In this document: positions 1 to 7,193 of the stretch, piece after piece | Numbering within the stretch: position 1 is the stretch's first letter | How the letters are laid out: every line of letters starts with the position of its first letter | Assembly: GCA_964544115.1 (NCBI GenBank) | Contig: CAZJBP010000017.1 | Coordinates: forward strand, 1-29,351 | Direction: 5' to 3' | DNA length: 29,351 nucleotides | Source: CAZJBP01 sp964544115 | Lineage (GTDB): Bacteria; Verrucomicrobiota; Kiritimatiellia; UBA8416; JADHWI01 | Program-made: the position numbers and the translations under genes | The notes under the pieces: generated by a model | Seen by the model: the letters and a program-made list of their open reading frames with translations, nothing else | What the model was told of the DNA's origin: nothing | Databases searched by the model: none

Positions 1-70
1 TACGCCGCGGCAAGCCCGCCTTGGGCCCCTCTTCCGCCACGGCCAGCCTGAGCTTGGTGACCAGCAGGAT
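1..70 (-). repeat. Left copy of an inverted 70-bp repeat shared with the GH20 gene at 19764
   Basis: The reverse complement of 1-70 matches 19974-20043 at 69 of 70 positions, the one difference being at 20027. Protein-level similarity continues beyond it, but synonymous differences then become frequent. The repeat reaches the window edge, so its true end is unseen. It may continue into the hairpin found at 20044-20068 in the other copy. Confidence 0.8.
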
Positions 71-280
71 TTCGTCCGACAGGATATCGGCCAGCGGCTT
101 CAGCTTCGGATCCGTCGCCACGATCCGGCTCTCCGCTGTGAGCGGCATCTCCCCGCCCTCGACCTTCAGCACCTTCGGCGTGGGCAGAAGGTTCAGTGGG
201 TTCCCGGCGTTAACGGAAACGCACGCGAGTGACAACACCAGCACCAGCAGCGATGACAGCCTGACCACTTTTCGACTCAT
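1..280 (-). CDS. GH20 beta-N-acetylhexosaminidase, exported, 5' part only (runs off the left edge)
   Basis: Reading leftward from an ATG at 278-280, the frame stays open to the window edge (93 codons). It starts with a Sec-type signal peptide (Met-Ser-Arg-Lys, a long Leu/Val core, then a small-residue cleavage zone near Val-Asn-Ala). A purine-rich GAGGGTG lies about five bases before the ATG. The mature start carries LLPTPK, GGEMPLTA, SRIVATDP and LSDEILLVTKLRL, matching the N-terminal domain of the two GH20 proteins at 17019 and 19764. It is therefore a third copy of that subfamily. The catalytic domain lies outside the window. It is last in the minus-strand operon, 31 bp after the GH29 gene. 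Its last 70 bases are almost identical to the 19764 copy. Family assignment rests on that paralogy. Confidence 0.85.
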   Translation of the reverse strand, partial: MSRKVVRLSSLLVLVLSLACVSVNAGNPLNLLPTPKVLKVEGGEMPLTAESRIVATDPKLKPLADILSDEILLVTKLRLAVAEEGPKAGLPRR

Positions 281-311
281 TGACGCACCCTCTTCATTTT
301 CATCTTGTTGT

Positions 312-1568
312 TCAAGCCTCTCCAGTAAGCCACGCCGCGGGGTTGGTTACCTTGATGGTTTCGGGTTCGCCCGCAAAACGGAACCGGAACACGTTGATAT
401 ACTTGCCCGGCGGATTCCTGGGCAGGTTGTACAGGACCACTCTTCCATTGCATTCCCGCCTGAACGGGACGCTCCTTCCGGTGGCCAGGAGCGTTACCGA
501 TGTCAGCTTTGTTTTCACGAGCGGGATGACCAGTTCCGTGCCCGGCCAGTTGAACACGCTGAAGTAGTAATCCTTCCCTTTGCGCGTCCAGCAGCAGCAG
601 AACTCAGCGAGAAGCCCGGTGCAGCGTCGCGAACCGTAGATGGCCTCTCCGTTGACCTTCAGCCAGCGTCCCATTTCGCGCAGGCGGCTGGCTTCGGCGT
701 TCCGGATCGAGCCGTCCGCGCGCGGGCCGATGTTGAGAAGAAAGTTCCCCTCCCCCGAGGCGCACATAGCAAGATGCTGAAGCAGCTGCACGGTCGGTTT
801 GAAATTGCGGTCGTGCTTGATGTGGCCCCAGCCCGAACTCATCGTCATGCACGCTTCCCACGCCCTGCCCGGCTCCGCCGCACTCACATGACCCTCGGGC
901 GTACCGAAGTCCTCCGGAGTTCCAGCACGGTTGTTGATGAGGATGTCCGGCTGCAAGCGCCTGACCATCGCGTTCAGTTCTTCGGATTTCCAGAGCTTGG
1001 CCCAGACGTCGTCGGGCCCGGGTTCATGATTCAACCACAGGCCGTCATACCAGAGGATGTCGATCTTCCCGTAGTTCGTCATCAGTTCGCGCACCTGGTC
1101 ATGACACTGCCGCCGCATGGCCGCGAAGCTTTCCGGATCGCTCTTGTAGTTGAAGTAACCCGGGAACCGCCAGTCCATGAGAGAATAGTACAGGCCCACC
1201 TTCAACCCGGCCTTCCGGCATGCGCGCACATACTCAGCAACAAAGTCGCGCCGCGCCGCCGTCTTGACGGATGTGAACTCGGACACCTTGCTGTCAAACA
1301 GGCAGAAGCCATCATGATGGCGCGTCGTCAGCACCATGTACTTCATCCCGGCATCCTTGGCCAGGCGCGCCCAGGCATCCGCGTCGAACTTTGTCGGGCG
1401 GAAGCGATCGGCCAGCTTCGCATATTCCCGCACAGGGATCTTTTCAAAGAGCATCGTCCATTCGCACCGGCCCATCAGCGCGTGGATGCCCCAGTGGATG
1501 AACAGGCCGAACCGCGCTTCATGAAACCACTGGAGTCGCTTCTCGGCGGGCAACACCTTGCTCTTCAT
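312..1568 (-). CDS. GH29 alpha-L-fucosidase, cytoplasmic
   Basis: This 418-residue protein cleaves alpha-linked L-fucose from glycans. GH29 hallmarks are present: WFHEARFGLFIHWG near residues 14-27, TTRHHDGFCLFDS at 81-93, the helix KAGLKVGLYYSLMDW near 119-133, and the nucleophile motif DILWYDG with Asp175. A later FLLNIGPRADG block is also typical. The open frame extends 58 codons further upstream, but that part overlaps the preceding GH20 gene and looks non-coding. The ATG at 1568 starts exactly at the family's usual N-terminus and is preceded by an AAGGG-like site. There is no signal peptide. The gene follows GH20 by 14 bp, so the two are co-transcribed. The acid/base Glu could not be placed with confidence. 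Family certain, precise linkage unknown. Confidence 0.93.
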   Translation of the reverse strand: MKSKVLPAEKRLQWFHEARFGLFIHWGIHALMGRCEWTMLFEKIPVREYAKLADRFRPTKFDADAWARLAKDAGMKYMVLTTRHHDGFCLFDSKVSEFTSVKTAARRDFVAEYVRACRKAGLKVGLYYSLMDWRFPGYFNYKSDPESFAAMRRQCHDQVRELMTNYGKIDILWYDGLWLNHEPGPDDVWAKLWKSEELNAMVRRLQPDILINNRAGTPEDFGTPEGHVSAAEPGRAWEACMTMSSGWGHIKHDRNFKPTVQLLQHLAMCASGEGNFLLNIGPRADGSIRNAEASRLREMGRWLKVNGEAIYGSRRCTGLLAEFCCCWTRKGKDYYFSVFNWPGTELVIPLVKTKLTSVTLLATGRSVPFRRECNGRVVLYNLPRNPPGKYINVFRFRFAGEPETIKVTNPAAWLTGEA

Positions 1569-1582
1569 CGTATGAGGCCCTT

Positions 1583-3835
1583 TCACCGCCCTACCCTGCG
1601 GCACAGTAGCCGCTCTGGCACGGGCTGCTTCTCCCCGCCGGGCGCCTGCATGAAGACCTTCAGGTCGTCGCCCCAGCGGCCCTGGAAGCATCCCACCTCC
1701 AGAGGGTAGACACCAGCCTCCATGTTCACGCGGCCGCTGCACTCGTAGTATCCGTGTAAGCCGTCGTTGTTCACGACGGTCGCCGGGCCGAGGCGCAGGA
1801 TGCTGCCGTCGCCGCTGCCGACGGTAAAGGTGTAAACCCCGGGGGTCTCGATCCGGATGAAGCCGGTGAAGCAGACGGCGGAGAACTTTACCTGGCGACG
1901 GATAGCCAGGTCGAAGCCGTCGACTTTCTGAACCGGCGACGACCGCAGCTCATCCAAGGACGGCATGACCTGCCAGGTGCCTTCGGCGTACCGGGCCTCC
2001 AGGCCGCCTTCCAGGCCTGAGGGCGCGACGCGGGGAACGCGGGCGAAGGTCACGGCCGTGACATTGCTCCGCTGGCCGTCTTCACGGAAATGGGCAGCCT
2101 TGACCACGGCGGCGGCCGAGAGCCGCAACGGCCCCTGGCAGAGCGGACTTTCCGGCCCCGGCTCAGATCCGTCGCAGGTGCAGCGCAGCACGAGGCCGCG
2201 ATCCGGCGGCGGCTGGAAGGCGACCGTTCCGGCGGAGGAGGAGAACACGGCGGCCAGTTCGGCGATCGGCCGGGGGACGCCGTTCTTGTACGCGACCTTC
2301 ATCTGGTCCAGGCGGCGGAAATGTTCGCTCAGGCGCTGCTCGAAGCCCTTCCACTCACGGCCCTCGGCCGGCGACCAGACGACCTCCGCCAGGGCCGGCA
2401 TGCGAGGGAGGCTCATGTACTCGACGATCTCCTGCGTCGCCATCATCGCCGTCCACACGTTGCCCTGGGCGCCCAGAATGTGGCGATGCTTCTCCGGAGA
2501 CAGGCCAGCGGGAATCGGTTCGTACTCATAGACCTTCTCCACCGGCAGCAACAGGCCCATCCGCTGCGGTTCACAGGAGAAGTCCGTGGACTGGTAGTAG
2601 TCAAAGTAGCAGTGCGTGCCGGGCGACATCACGACATCGTGCCCGGCACAGGCGGCGGCCAGCCCGCCCTCGACCCCCCGGTACGACATGACGGCCGCCT
2701 GCGGCGGCAGAGGCCCCTCGATGATCTCATCCCACCCGATCACGCGCCGGCCCCTTCGGTGCACGAACTGCGCGATGCGCCTGGTGAAATAGCTTTGCAG
2801 CTCGTCCGCGCTCTTCAACCCCTCGGCCTTCATGCGGGCCTGGCACAGCGGGCAGCGCTCCCAGTAGTGCTTGGGCACCTCGTCGCCGCCGATGTGAACG
2901 AACGCGTCAGGAAACAGCTCCATACTCTCGCTCAGCACACCCTCGAGCAACTGGAACGTCTTCTCATTGCCGGCGCAGAACGCGTCCTGCCGCTCGTTGC
3001 CGTCAACCGGACAGCGGAGCTCCGGATAGACGGCGAGGGTTTCAAAGGAGTGCCCCGGCATCTCGATTTCGGGCACCACGCGCACGAAACGGCGGGCCGC
3101 ATACGCCACCACGTCACGGACCTCGGCCTGGGTGTAGAATCCGCCGTACACCCCCTCCGGGTCGTCCCGGCCGCGGAAGAAGATCGCGTCCAGGTCCAAT
3201 GATCCTTTGCCGTCACCCGCCCGCCACGCGCCCACCTCGGTCAGTCGCGGGTAGCCCTTGATCTCCAACCGCCAGCCGCCGAAGTCCATCAAGTGCCAGT
3301 GGAAGACATTCATCTTGTGCATGGCCAGCAGGTCGATCCAGCGCTTGACGAAGTCCACCGGGAAGAAATGCGACGTGACATCCAGCATCATGCCGCGCCA
3401 TGGGAAGCGCGGCTGGTCCTCGATCTCGACGCCCGGCACGTCCCACGCCTCGCCGGCAGCCGGTGTGCGTCCGAAGACCTCGGGCGGCAGGAGTTGCAGC
3501 AGGGATTGCACGCCGTAGAACAGGCCCGCCGCCTTCCGGGCGCGAATCGTCACCGCGCAGGGCGTCGCGGAAAGTGTGTAGCCCTCGTCCCCGAGCGCTG
3601 CCGCCGCGCCGTCCGTCGTCAGCACGATCTCTCCCCGGCCCGCCGCGGCGCCCGCGGCCCCGGCCACCGTGAGCCGGCGGCCCAGTGGCGTGGCGAGACG
3701 CTCGGCAAGGTATTCGCCGACGCCCAGAATGGTTGGTGCAGCGCTCTCGACCCGGATGACGGTCTCCAGTCCAAGGGCAAACCGTCCGCCTGTTTCCCTC
3801 ATCTTCGCCGGCAGTGGGATGATCTTGAGGTTCAT
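1583..3835 (-). CDS. GH20 beta-N-acetylhexosaminidase with C-terminal chitobiase-like and PA14-like domains
   Basis: The 750-residue enzyme should remove terminal beta-GlcNAc/GalNAc by substrate-assisted catalysis. Residues 1-140 form the GH20b-type N-terminal domain. The (beta/alpha)8 barrel follows with WRGMMLDVTSHFFP, KMNVFHWHLMD, EIEMPGHS and the catalytic pair Asp318-Glu319 in HIGGDE. A chitobiase C-terminal-like segment (CDGSEPGPES) follows. The last roughly 120 residues resemble PA14: FTGFIRIETPGVYTF, then SGDGSILRL, then GVYPLEVGCFQG. No signal peptide is present, so it probably acts in the cytoplasm, unlike the GH20s at 17019 and 19764. The chosen ATG overlaps the upstream FGE-like stop as ATGA, which indicates translational coupling. 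An upstream open extension of 36 codons lies inside that gene and is rejected. Confidence 0.93.
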   Translation of the reverse strand: MNLKIIPLPAKMRETGGRFALGLETVIRVESAAPTILGVGEYLAERLATPLGRRLTVAGAAGAAAGRGEIVLTTDGAAAALGDEGYTLSATPCAVTIRARKAAGLFYGVQSLLQLLPPEVFGRTPAAGEAWDVPGVEIEDQPRFPWRGMMLDVTSHFFPVDFVKRWIDLLAMHKMNVFHWHLMDFGGWRLEIKGYPRLTEVGAWRAGDGKGSLDLDAIFFRGRDDPEGVYGGFYTQAEVRDVVAYAARRFVRVVPEIEMPGHSFETLAVYPELRCPVDGNERQDAFCAGNEKTFQLLEGVLSESMELFPDAFVHIGGDEVPKHYWERCPLCQARMKAEGLKSADELQSYFTRRIAQFVHRRGRRVIGWDEIIEGPLPPQAAVMSYRGVEGGLAAACAGHDVVMSPGTHCYFDYYQSTDFSCEPQRMGLLLPVEKVYEYEPIPAGLSPEKHRHILGAQGNVWTAMMATQEIVEYMSLPRMPALAEVVWSPAEGREWKGFEQRLSEHFRRLDQMKVAYKNGVPRPIAELAAVFSSSAGTVAFQPPPDRGLVLRCTCDGSEPGPESPLCQGPLRLSAAAVVKAAHFREDGQRSNVTAVTFARVPRVAPSGLEGGLEARYAEGTWQVMPSLDELRSSPVQKVDGFDLAIRRQVKFSAVCFTGFIRIETPGVYTFTVGSGDGSILRLGPATVVNNDGLHGYYECSGRVNMEAGVYPLEVGCFQGRWGDDLKVFMQAPGGEKQPVPERLLCRRVGR

Positions 3836-4548
3836 GGCGTGAGAGTCCTGGCAACACGAAAGCCGACGTTGCCGGAGCAATCCTCGGGGTCGTGGCCCTC
3901 GCGAAACACGCACCGGAAGTAGGTCGAAGGGACGAAGAGCCACGAGCCGCCGCGCAACACACGGCCGACGCCGGAAGTCGGAGCCGTCAGATCCCTTTTC
4001 TTATACCCGCCGTATGCATCCTTATCGTACCCGTCCTCGCACCACTCCCACACATTGCCGCTCATATGGTAGTGCCCCCATACGCTGCGCCCTTCAGGAT
4101 ACTGCCGGACGGCGCAGGTGTTCTCATTGCCGTTGTTCATGTAGTTCCGGCACTTGGTCTCGTCCCAGTCGTTCCCCCACGGGTACTCCCGGCCATCCAC
4201 GCCGCGAGCCGCCTTCTCCCACTCCAACTCGCCTGGTAGACGCAAGCCCGCCCACCGGCAATACGCCTTGGCATCCTCCCAGCTCACGCACACGACCGGA
4301 TGATCCGCCTTCTCCGCAGGAAAGCTGTTGCCCTTCCACACCACAACCCCCCACACATCCGCCTGATCGGGCGGCCTGTGGCCCGTCGCATCCACAAACC
4401 GCTTGTACTGGGCGTTCGTCACCGGGTGTATTCCCAGATAATACGCGGGCAGATCCACGGGGAACTTCTCCTCCCCGGCCAGGAACTCGCCCGCGGGAAC
4501 GAGCAGCAGGACGCTGCCGTCGGCGGGGTTCTCGATCCTCTGGCTCAC
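3832..4548 (-). CDS. FGE-sulfatase-fold protein (SUMF1/EgtB/PvdO superfamily) lacking the FGE cysteine pair
   Basis: This 238-residue protein has the full C-type-lectin-like FGE-sulfatase fold: VPAGEFLAGE, HPVTNAQYKRFV, DHPVVCVSWEDAKAYCRWAG, RLPGELEWEKAARG, YPWGNDWD, SGNVWEWCED, VLRGGSW and a final GFRVAR. True formylglycine-generating enzymes place two copper-binding Cys after GGS[WY] at relative positions 2 and 7. Here those positions are Phe and Tyr, so formylglycine synthesis is unlikely. Known non-FGE members include ergothioneine-type oxidases and non-enzymatic modules, and the role here is unknown. The start is GTG with a strong GAGGTGAG site. It is first in the minus-strand operon, overlaps the GH20 start by 4 bp, and has no signal peptide. 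Confidence 0.9.
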   Translation of the reverse strand: MSQRIENPADGSVLLLVPAGEFLAGEEKFPVDLPAYYLGIHPVTNAQYKRFVDATGHRPPDQADVWGVVVWKGNSFPAEKADHPVVCVSWEDAKAYCRWAGLRLPGELEWEKAARGVDGREYPWGNDWDETKCRNYMNNGNENTCAVRQYPEGRSVWGHYHMSGNVWEWCEDGYDKDAYGGYKKRDLTAPTSGVGRVLRGGSWLFVPSTYFRCVFREGHDPEDCSGNVGFRVARTLTP

Positions 4549-4551
4549 GCT

Positions 4552-4559
4552 CTCACCTC
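4552..4559 (-). promoter_or_regulatory. Strong ribosome binding site fixing a GTG start
   Basis: On the minus strand GAGGTGAG ends three bases before the GTG at 4546-4548. No ATG in frame nearby fits as well, so this site decides the start of the FGE-like protein. Confidence 0.6.
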
Positions 4560-4677
4560 GCGATGGGTTCCCGGCAGACGGAACCCTCTGTCGTTGATGC
4601 TGTCTCGATCGTCACAGTACTACAGTGCGGGTCCACGAAATGCAAACCATGAACAGGCTCTCATGCCGGTGCGATGC

Positions 4678-4706
4678 TTGCAGTGGCCGCGGCAAGGCAA
4701 TAGAAT
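4678..4706 (+). promoter_or_regulatory. Candidate sigma-70-like promoter for the GH95 operon
   Basis: TTGCAG at 4678-4683 and TAGAAT at 4701-4706 are separated by exactly 17 bp. The -10 matches the consensus at 5 of 6 positions, the -35 at 3 of 6. It lies about 73 bp upstream of the GH95-like start in the 230-bp region between divergent operons. The local stretch is clearly richer in A/T than its surroundings. The promoter firing the other way was not identified. Confidence 0.4.
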
Positions 4707-4723
4707 TCGCGAATTGAATATTC
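4704..4723. promoter_or_regulatory. Candidate operator: two adjacent perfect palindromes overlapping the -10 box
   Basis: AATTCGCGAATT (4704-4715) is a perfect 12-bp palindrome, followed directly by the 8-bp palindrome GAATATTC (4716-4723). The first overlaps the -10 hexamer, a position suited to a repressor that blocks polymerase. Its place between two divergent sugar-degradation operons is consistent with shared control. No regulator gene is in the window, so the protein that binds is unknown. Confidence 0.35.
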
Positions 4724-4778
4724 ACGCGGTACAGGCAGATGTGCATCCACAACACGTTGCCGGAACGGACAGGCACCC

Positions 4779-7181
4779 ATGACCAAGCATAGAATTCCGC
4801 CGACAACCACATCAGAAGCTGCGCCGGTATTCTCAACGGCCCGGTTCACCGTGGACCTGCCGACATTGCTCGCGCCGCACGACATGATCTGGCAGGAGCC
4901 GCTGCCCTCCGACTGGCGCCGGGGAGCGCCCCTCGGAAACGGGGATTTTGGCGTGGTGCTGTCCGGCTGTCCCCGGGACTTCTCTATCGTCGTGAGCAAG
5001 ACGGATGTCTGGGATCGGCGGAACGACGACCAAAGCTGCCATCCGGGTGCCGACTTCCAGGCGGTGAGGAAGACCTACATCGACGGCGATGCGGCGGCGT
5101 TCAAGCGGCTGCAGGATGAAATGGCCGCCCGCCCCGCCCAGGCGAGGGAGCGCCCCCACCTGACAACGTGCGGCACGCTGCGATTGCACGTGGATGAGGG
5201 CATCAACGCGATCGATCTTCGCATGAGCGTGGTTCTCGCCGAGGGCGTTGCCCGCATGACCTACGACGATCGGCACATCACGGCAGCCGTTTCCAGCGCT
5301 TACGACGTGCTCGTGGTCGAGATCGATCGCGGCGTCGGTACTCCGTCGCCTGATCCGTTCGTCGAGACGTACGATAAGCGATTGCCGTCTCCCGAGCTGC
5401 CGTGGGAGTTCACGCGTCCGCCGCTGGACGTGAACCCCCGAGTGGAGTTCAAAGCAGACGAGGGTCTGTACCTGGCCACGCAGCGTTTTGCCGCGGGCGG
5501 CTCGTACACGGTCGGCATCGCCTTTACCGGCGGCCACGCAGATGAGCACGTCACACTGGCCGGCCGTCTGGCCGGGCGGGTAAGCGGGTTCACCGGCCGG
5601 CGTTGCCAGCTCTACCTGACCGTGGTCAGTTCTGCCGACGCCGCTGACCCGGAGGCCGAGTGTCGCCGACGCCTTCAGCGAGCGCTTGCGGCGGGCGCCG
5701 AAGCGATTCTCGACGCGCACCGGGCCTGGTGGAAGGACTACTGGATGCGCGGGCTGGCCAGCGTGGGCGACCGCAGGGTAGAGAAATGGTACTACCGATC
5801 GCTCTACCTCTGCGGATCCATGCTGCGGCCCGGCCGCCAGTCCCCTGGACTGCAGGGCGTCTGGTGCGGCGAGAACTATCCGTGGTGGTCTGCCGATTAT
5901 CACAGCAACATCAACATCCAGGCGGTGTACTGGGGCCTGTTCACCAATAATCGCATGGACATGGTCGAGCCATACCTGCGGCTGTACTCAGGCTTTGCCG
6001 ACCACGCCCGCGATGTGGCGCGACGTTACTACCGGCTGCGCGGGCTGAAGTTCCCCCACGCCGCAACCATCGGCGGCCATGAACTGACGACCGCCAGCTA
6101 CTCGCGCCTGTCGCTGGATCCGTGCGAATCGGCATGGGTGGCGCAGGTCTTCTGGACGTACTACCGGTATTCCGGCGACGAGCGCATGCTGCGCGACGTC
6201 GCCTACCCGATCCTTCGCGACGTTGCGCTGTTCCTCGCCGACTACCTGGTCTGGGACCCGGCGCAGCGGGCGTGGACCATGCCGCCTGTGCCGCACTTCG
6301 AACAGGACTGCCTGCTGATGTCGGGGTGGGATGACAACACGCTTTACGCGCAGGCGCTTTTTCGACTCGGACTGAGGCAGGCGATTGCCGCGGCAGAAGT
6401 CCTCGGCGTCGACGAAGAGCACCGGAAGGAGTGGAGGGAGAAACTCAACGGCCTGGTGGAGCCGCCCACCACGCCGGAAGGAGCCTGGAAGCCATTTGCC
6501 CATCGCGATCCCTCCTTTGGCGGCCACAACTTCCTCCTGCCGATTGTCTTTCCGGCCGAAGAGGTGAGTGCGGTGCATGGGCCCGATCGCTGGAGGGAGC
6601 AGGCGCGCCTGACCTGGCAGAAGTTCAAGGGGCGAACGGGTTCCGGCGGAGCCTGGTGCGGCGGGCAGGGAATTGCCGAGATTCTGCGTATCGGCGAGGT
6701 CGAGGCCGCCTTTGCGGAGGCCCGGTGGCCGGAGAACTTTTCGACCAATGGCTTCGTCATCAATCCCGCGCTGATGCAGGCTGATCACGGTCCGGGCATG
6801 TGCCGGGTTCTGTCCGATTTCGTGGTGCTCGAGATGGGCGGCGTCATTCATCTGTTCTACGGGATCCCGCGACACGTGCCGGCGCGCTTCTTTTCATTGC
6901 GTGCACCGGGCGGGTTCCTGCTGACGGCGGAGAAGCGCGGCGAGGTGCCCGACTACGTGCTGGTGCATCCGACGGCCGCGACCGCGCTTCAACTCGCAAA
7001 TCCATGGCGGGAAGCGATCGTGACGGACCTCCAGAACGGCGCGAGCATTGCCCGGACAAGCGAAAAGGTCGTGTCGGTCGAATTGGTCCTTGGCCACAAC
7101 TACCTCGTGGCTCCCGCCGGGTTTTCACTTGAGGATTGCCCGATCGTCGATTTCGCCTGTCCTGAAACGGGCTCGATCTGA
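4779..7181 (+). CDS. GH95-like glycoside hydrolase (alpha-L-fucosidase/galactosidase type)
   Basis: The 800-residue protein has GH95 architecture. The N-terminal beta-sandwich begins WQEPLPSDWRRGAPLGNGDFG (about 38-58), and a linker helix with AHRAWWKDYWMR lies near 313-324. An (alpha/alpha)6 barrel follows with YYRSLYLCGSMLRPG, LQGVW and DYHSNIN. In characterised GH95 1,2-alpha-L-fucosidase two Asn in an N-x-N motif activate the catalytic water with an Asp; here Asn377 and Asn379 fit. The acid Glu is probably Glu508 in PHFEQD, and ADHGPG late in the protein may supply the Asp. These placements are from memory of the family. No signal peptide is convincing. The ATG at 4779 has a weak ribosome site, and the ATG at 4884 (MIWQEPL) is an alternative. 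It is first gene of a plus-strand operon. Confidence 0.82.
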   Translation: MTKHRIPPTTTSEAAPVFSTARFTVDLPTLLAPHDMIWQEPLPSDWRRGAPLGNGDFGVVLSGCPRDFSIVVSKTDVWDRRNDDQSCHPGADFQAVRKTYIDGDAAAFKRLQDEMAARPAQARERPHLTTCGTLRLHVDEGINAIDLRMSVVLAEGVARMTYDDRHITAAVSSAYDVLVVEIDRGVGTPSPDPFVETYDKRLPSPELPWEFTRPPLDVNPRVEFKADEGLYLATQRFAAGGSYTVGIAFTGGHADEHVTLAGRLAGRVSGFTGRRCQLYLTVVSSADAADPEAECRRRLQRALAAGAEAILDAHRAWWKDYWMRGLASVGDRRVEKWYYRSLYLCGSMLRPGRQSPGLQGVWCGENYPWWSADYHSNINIQAVYWGLFTNNRMDMVEPYLRLYSGFADHARDVARRYYRLRGLKFPHAATIGGHELTTASYSRLSLDPCESAWVAQVFWTYYRYSGDERMLRDVAYPILRDVALFLADYLVWDPAQRAWTMPPVPHFEQDCLLMSGWDDNTLYAQALFRLGLRQAIAAAEVLGVDEEHRKEWREKLNGLVEPPTTPEGAWKPFAHRDPSFGGHNFLLPIVFPAEEVSAVHGPDRWREQARLTWQKFKGRTGSGGAWCGGQGIAEILRIGEVEAAFAEARWPENFSTNGFVINPALMQADHGPGMCRVLSDFVVLEMGGVIHLFYGIPRHVPARFFSLRAPGGFLLTAEKRGEVPDYVLVHPTAATALQLANPWREAIVTDLQNGASIARTSEKVVSVELVLGHNYLVAPAGFSLEDCPIVDFACPETGSI

Positions 7182-7193
7182 AGGACGCAGGAG

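Noticed and set aside
21..1709. A 562-codon open frame opposite the GH29 and GH20 genes
   Set aside because: It is antisense to well-conserved enzymes, rich in Arg, Pro and Ala, and matches no family; it reflects high GC at third codon positions.
1569..1742. 58-residue N-terminal extension of the GH29 protein
   Set aside because: It lies inside the preceding GH20 gene and has out-of-frame composition; the GH29 domain begins at the ATG at 1568.
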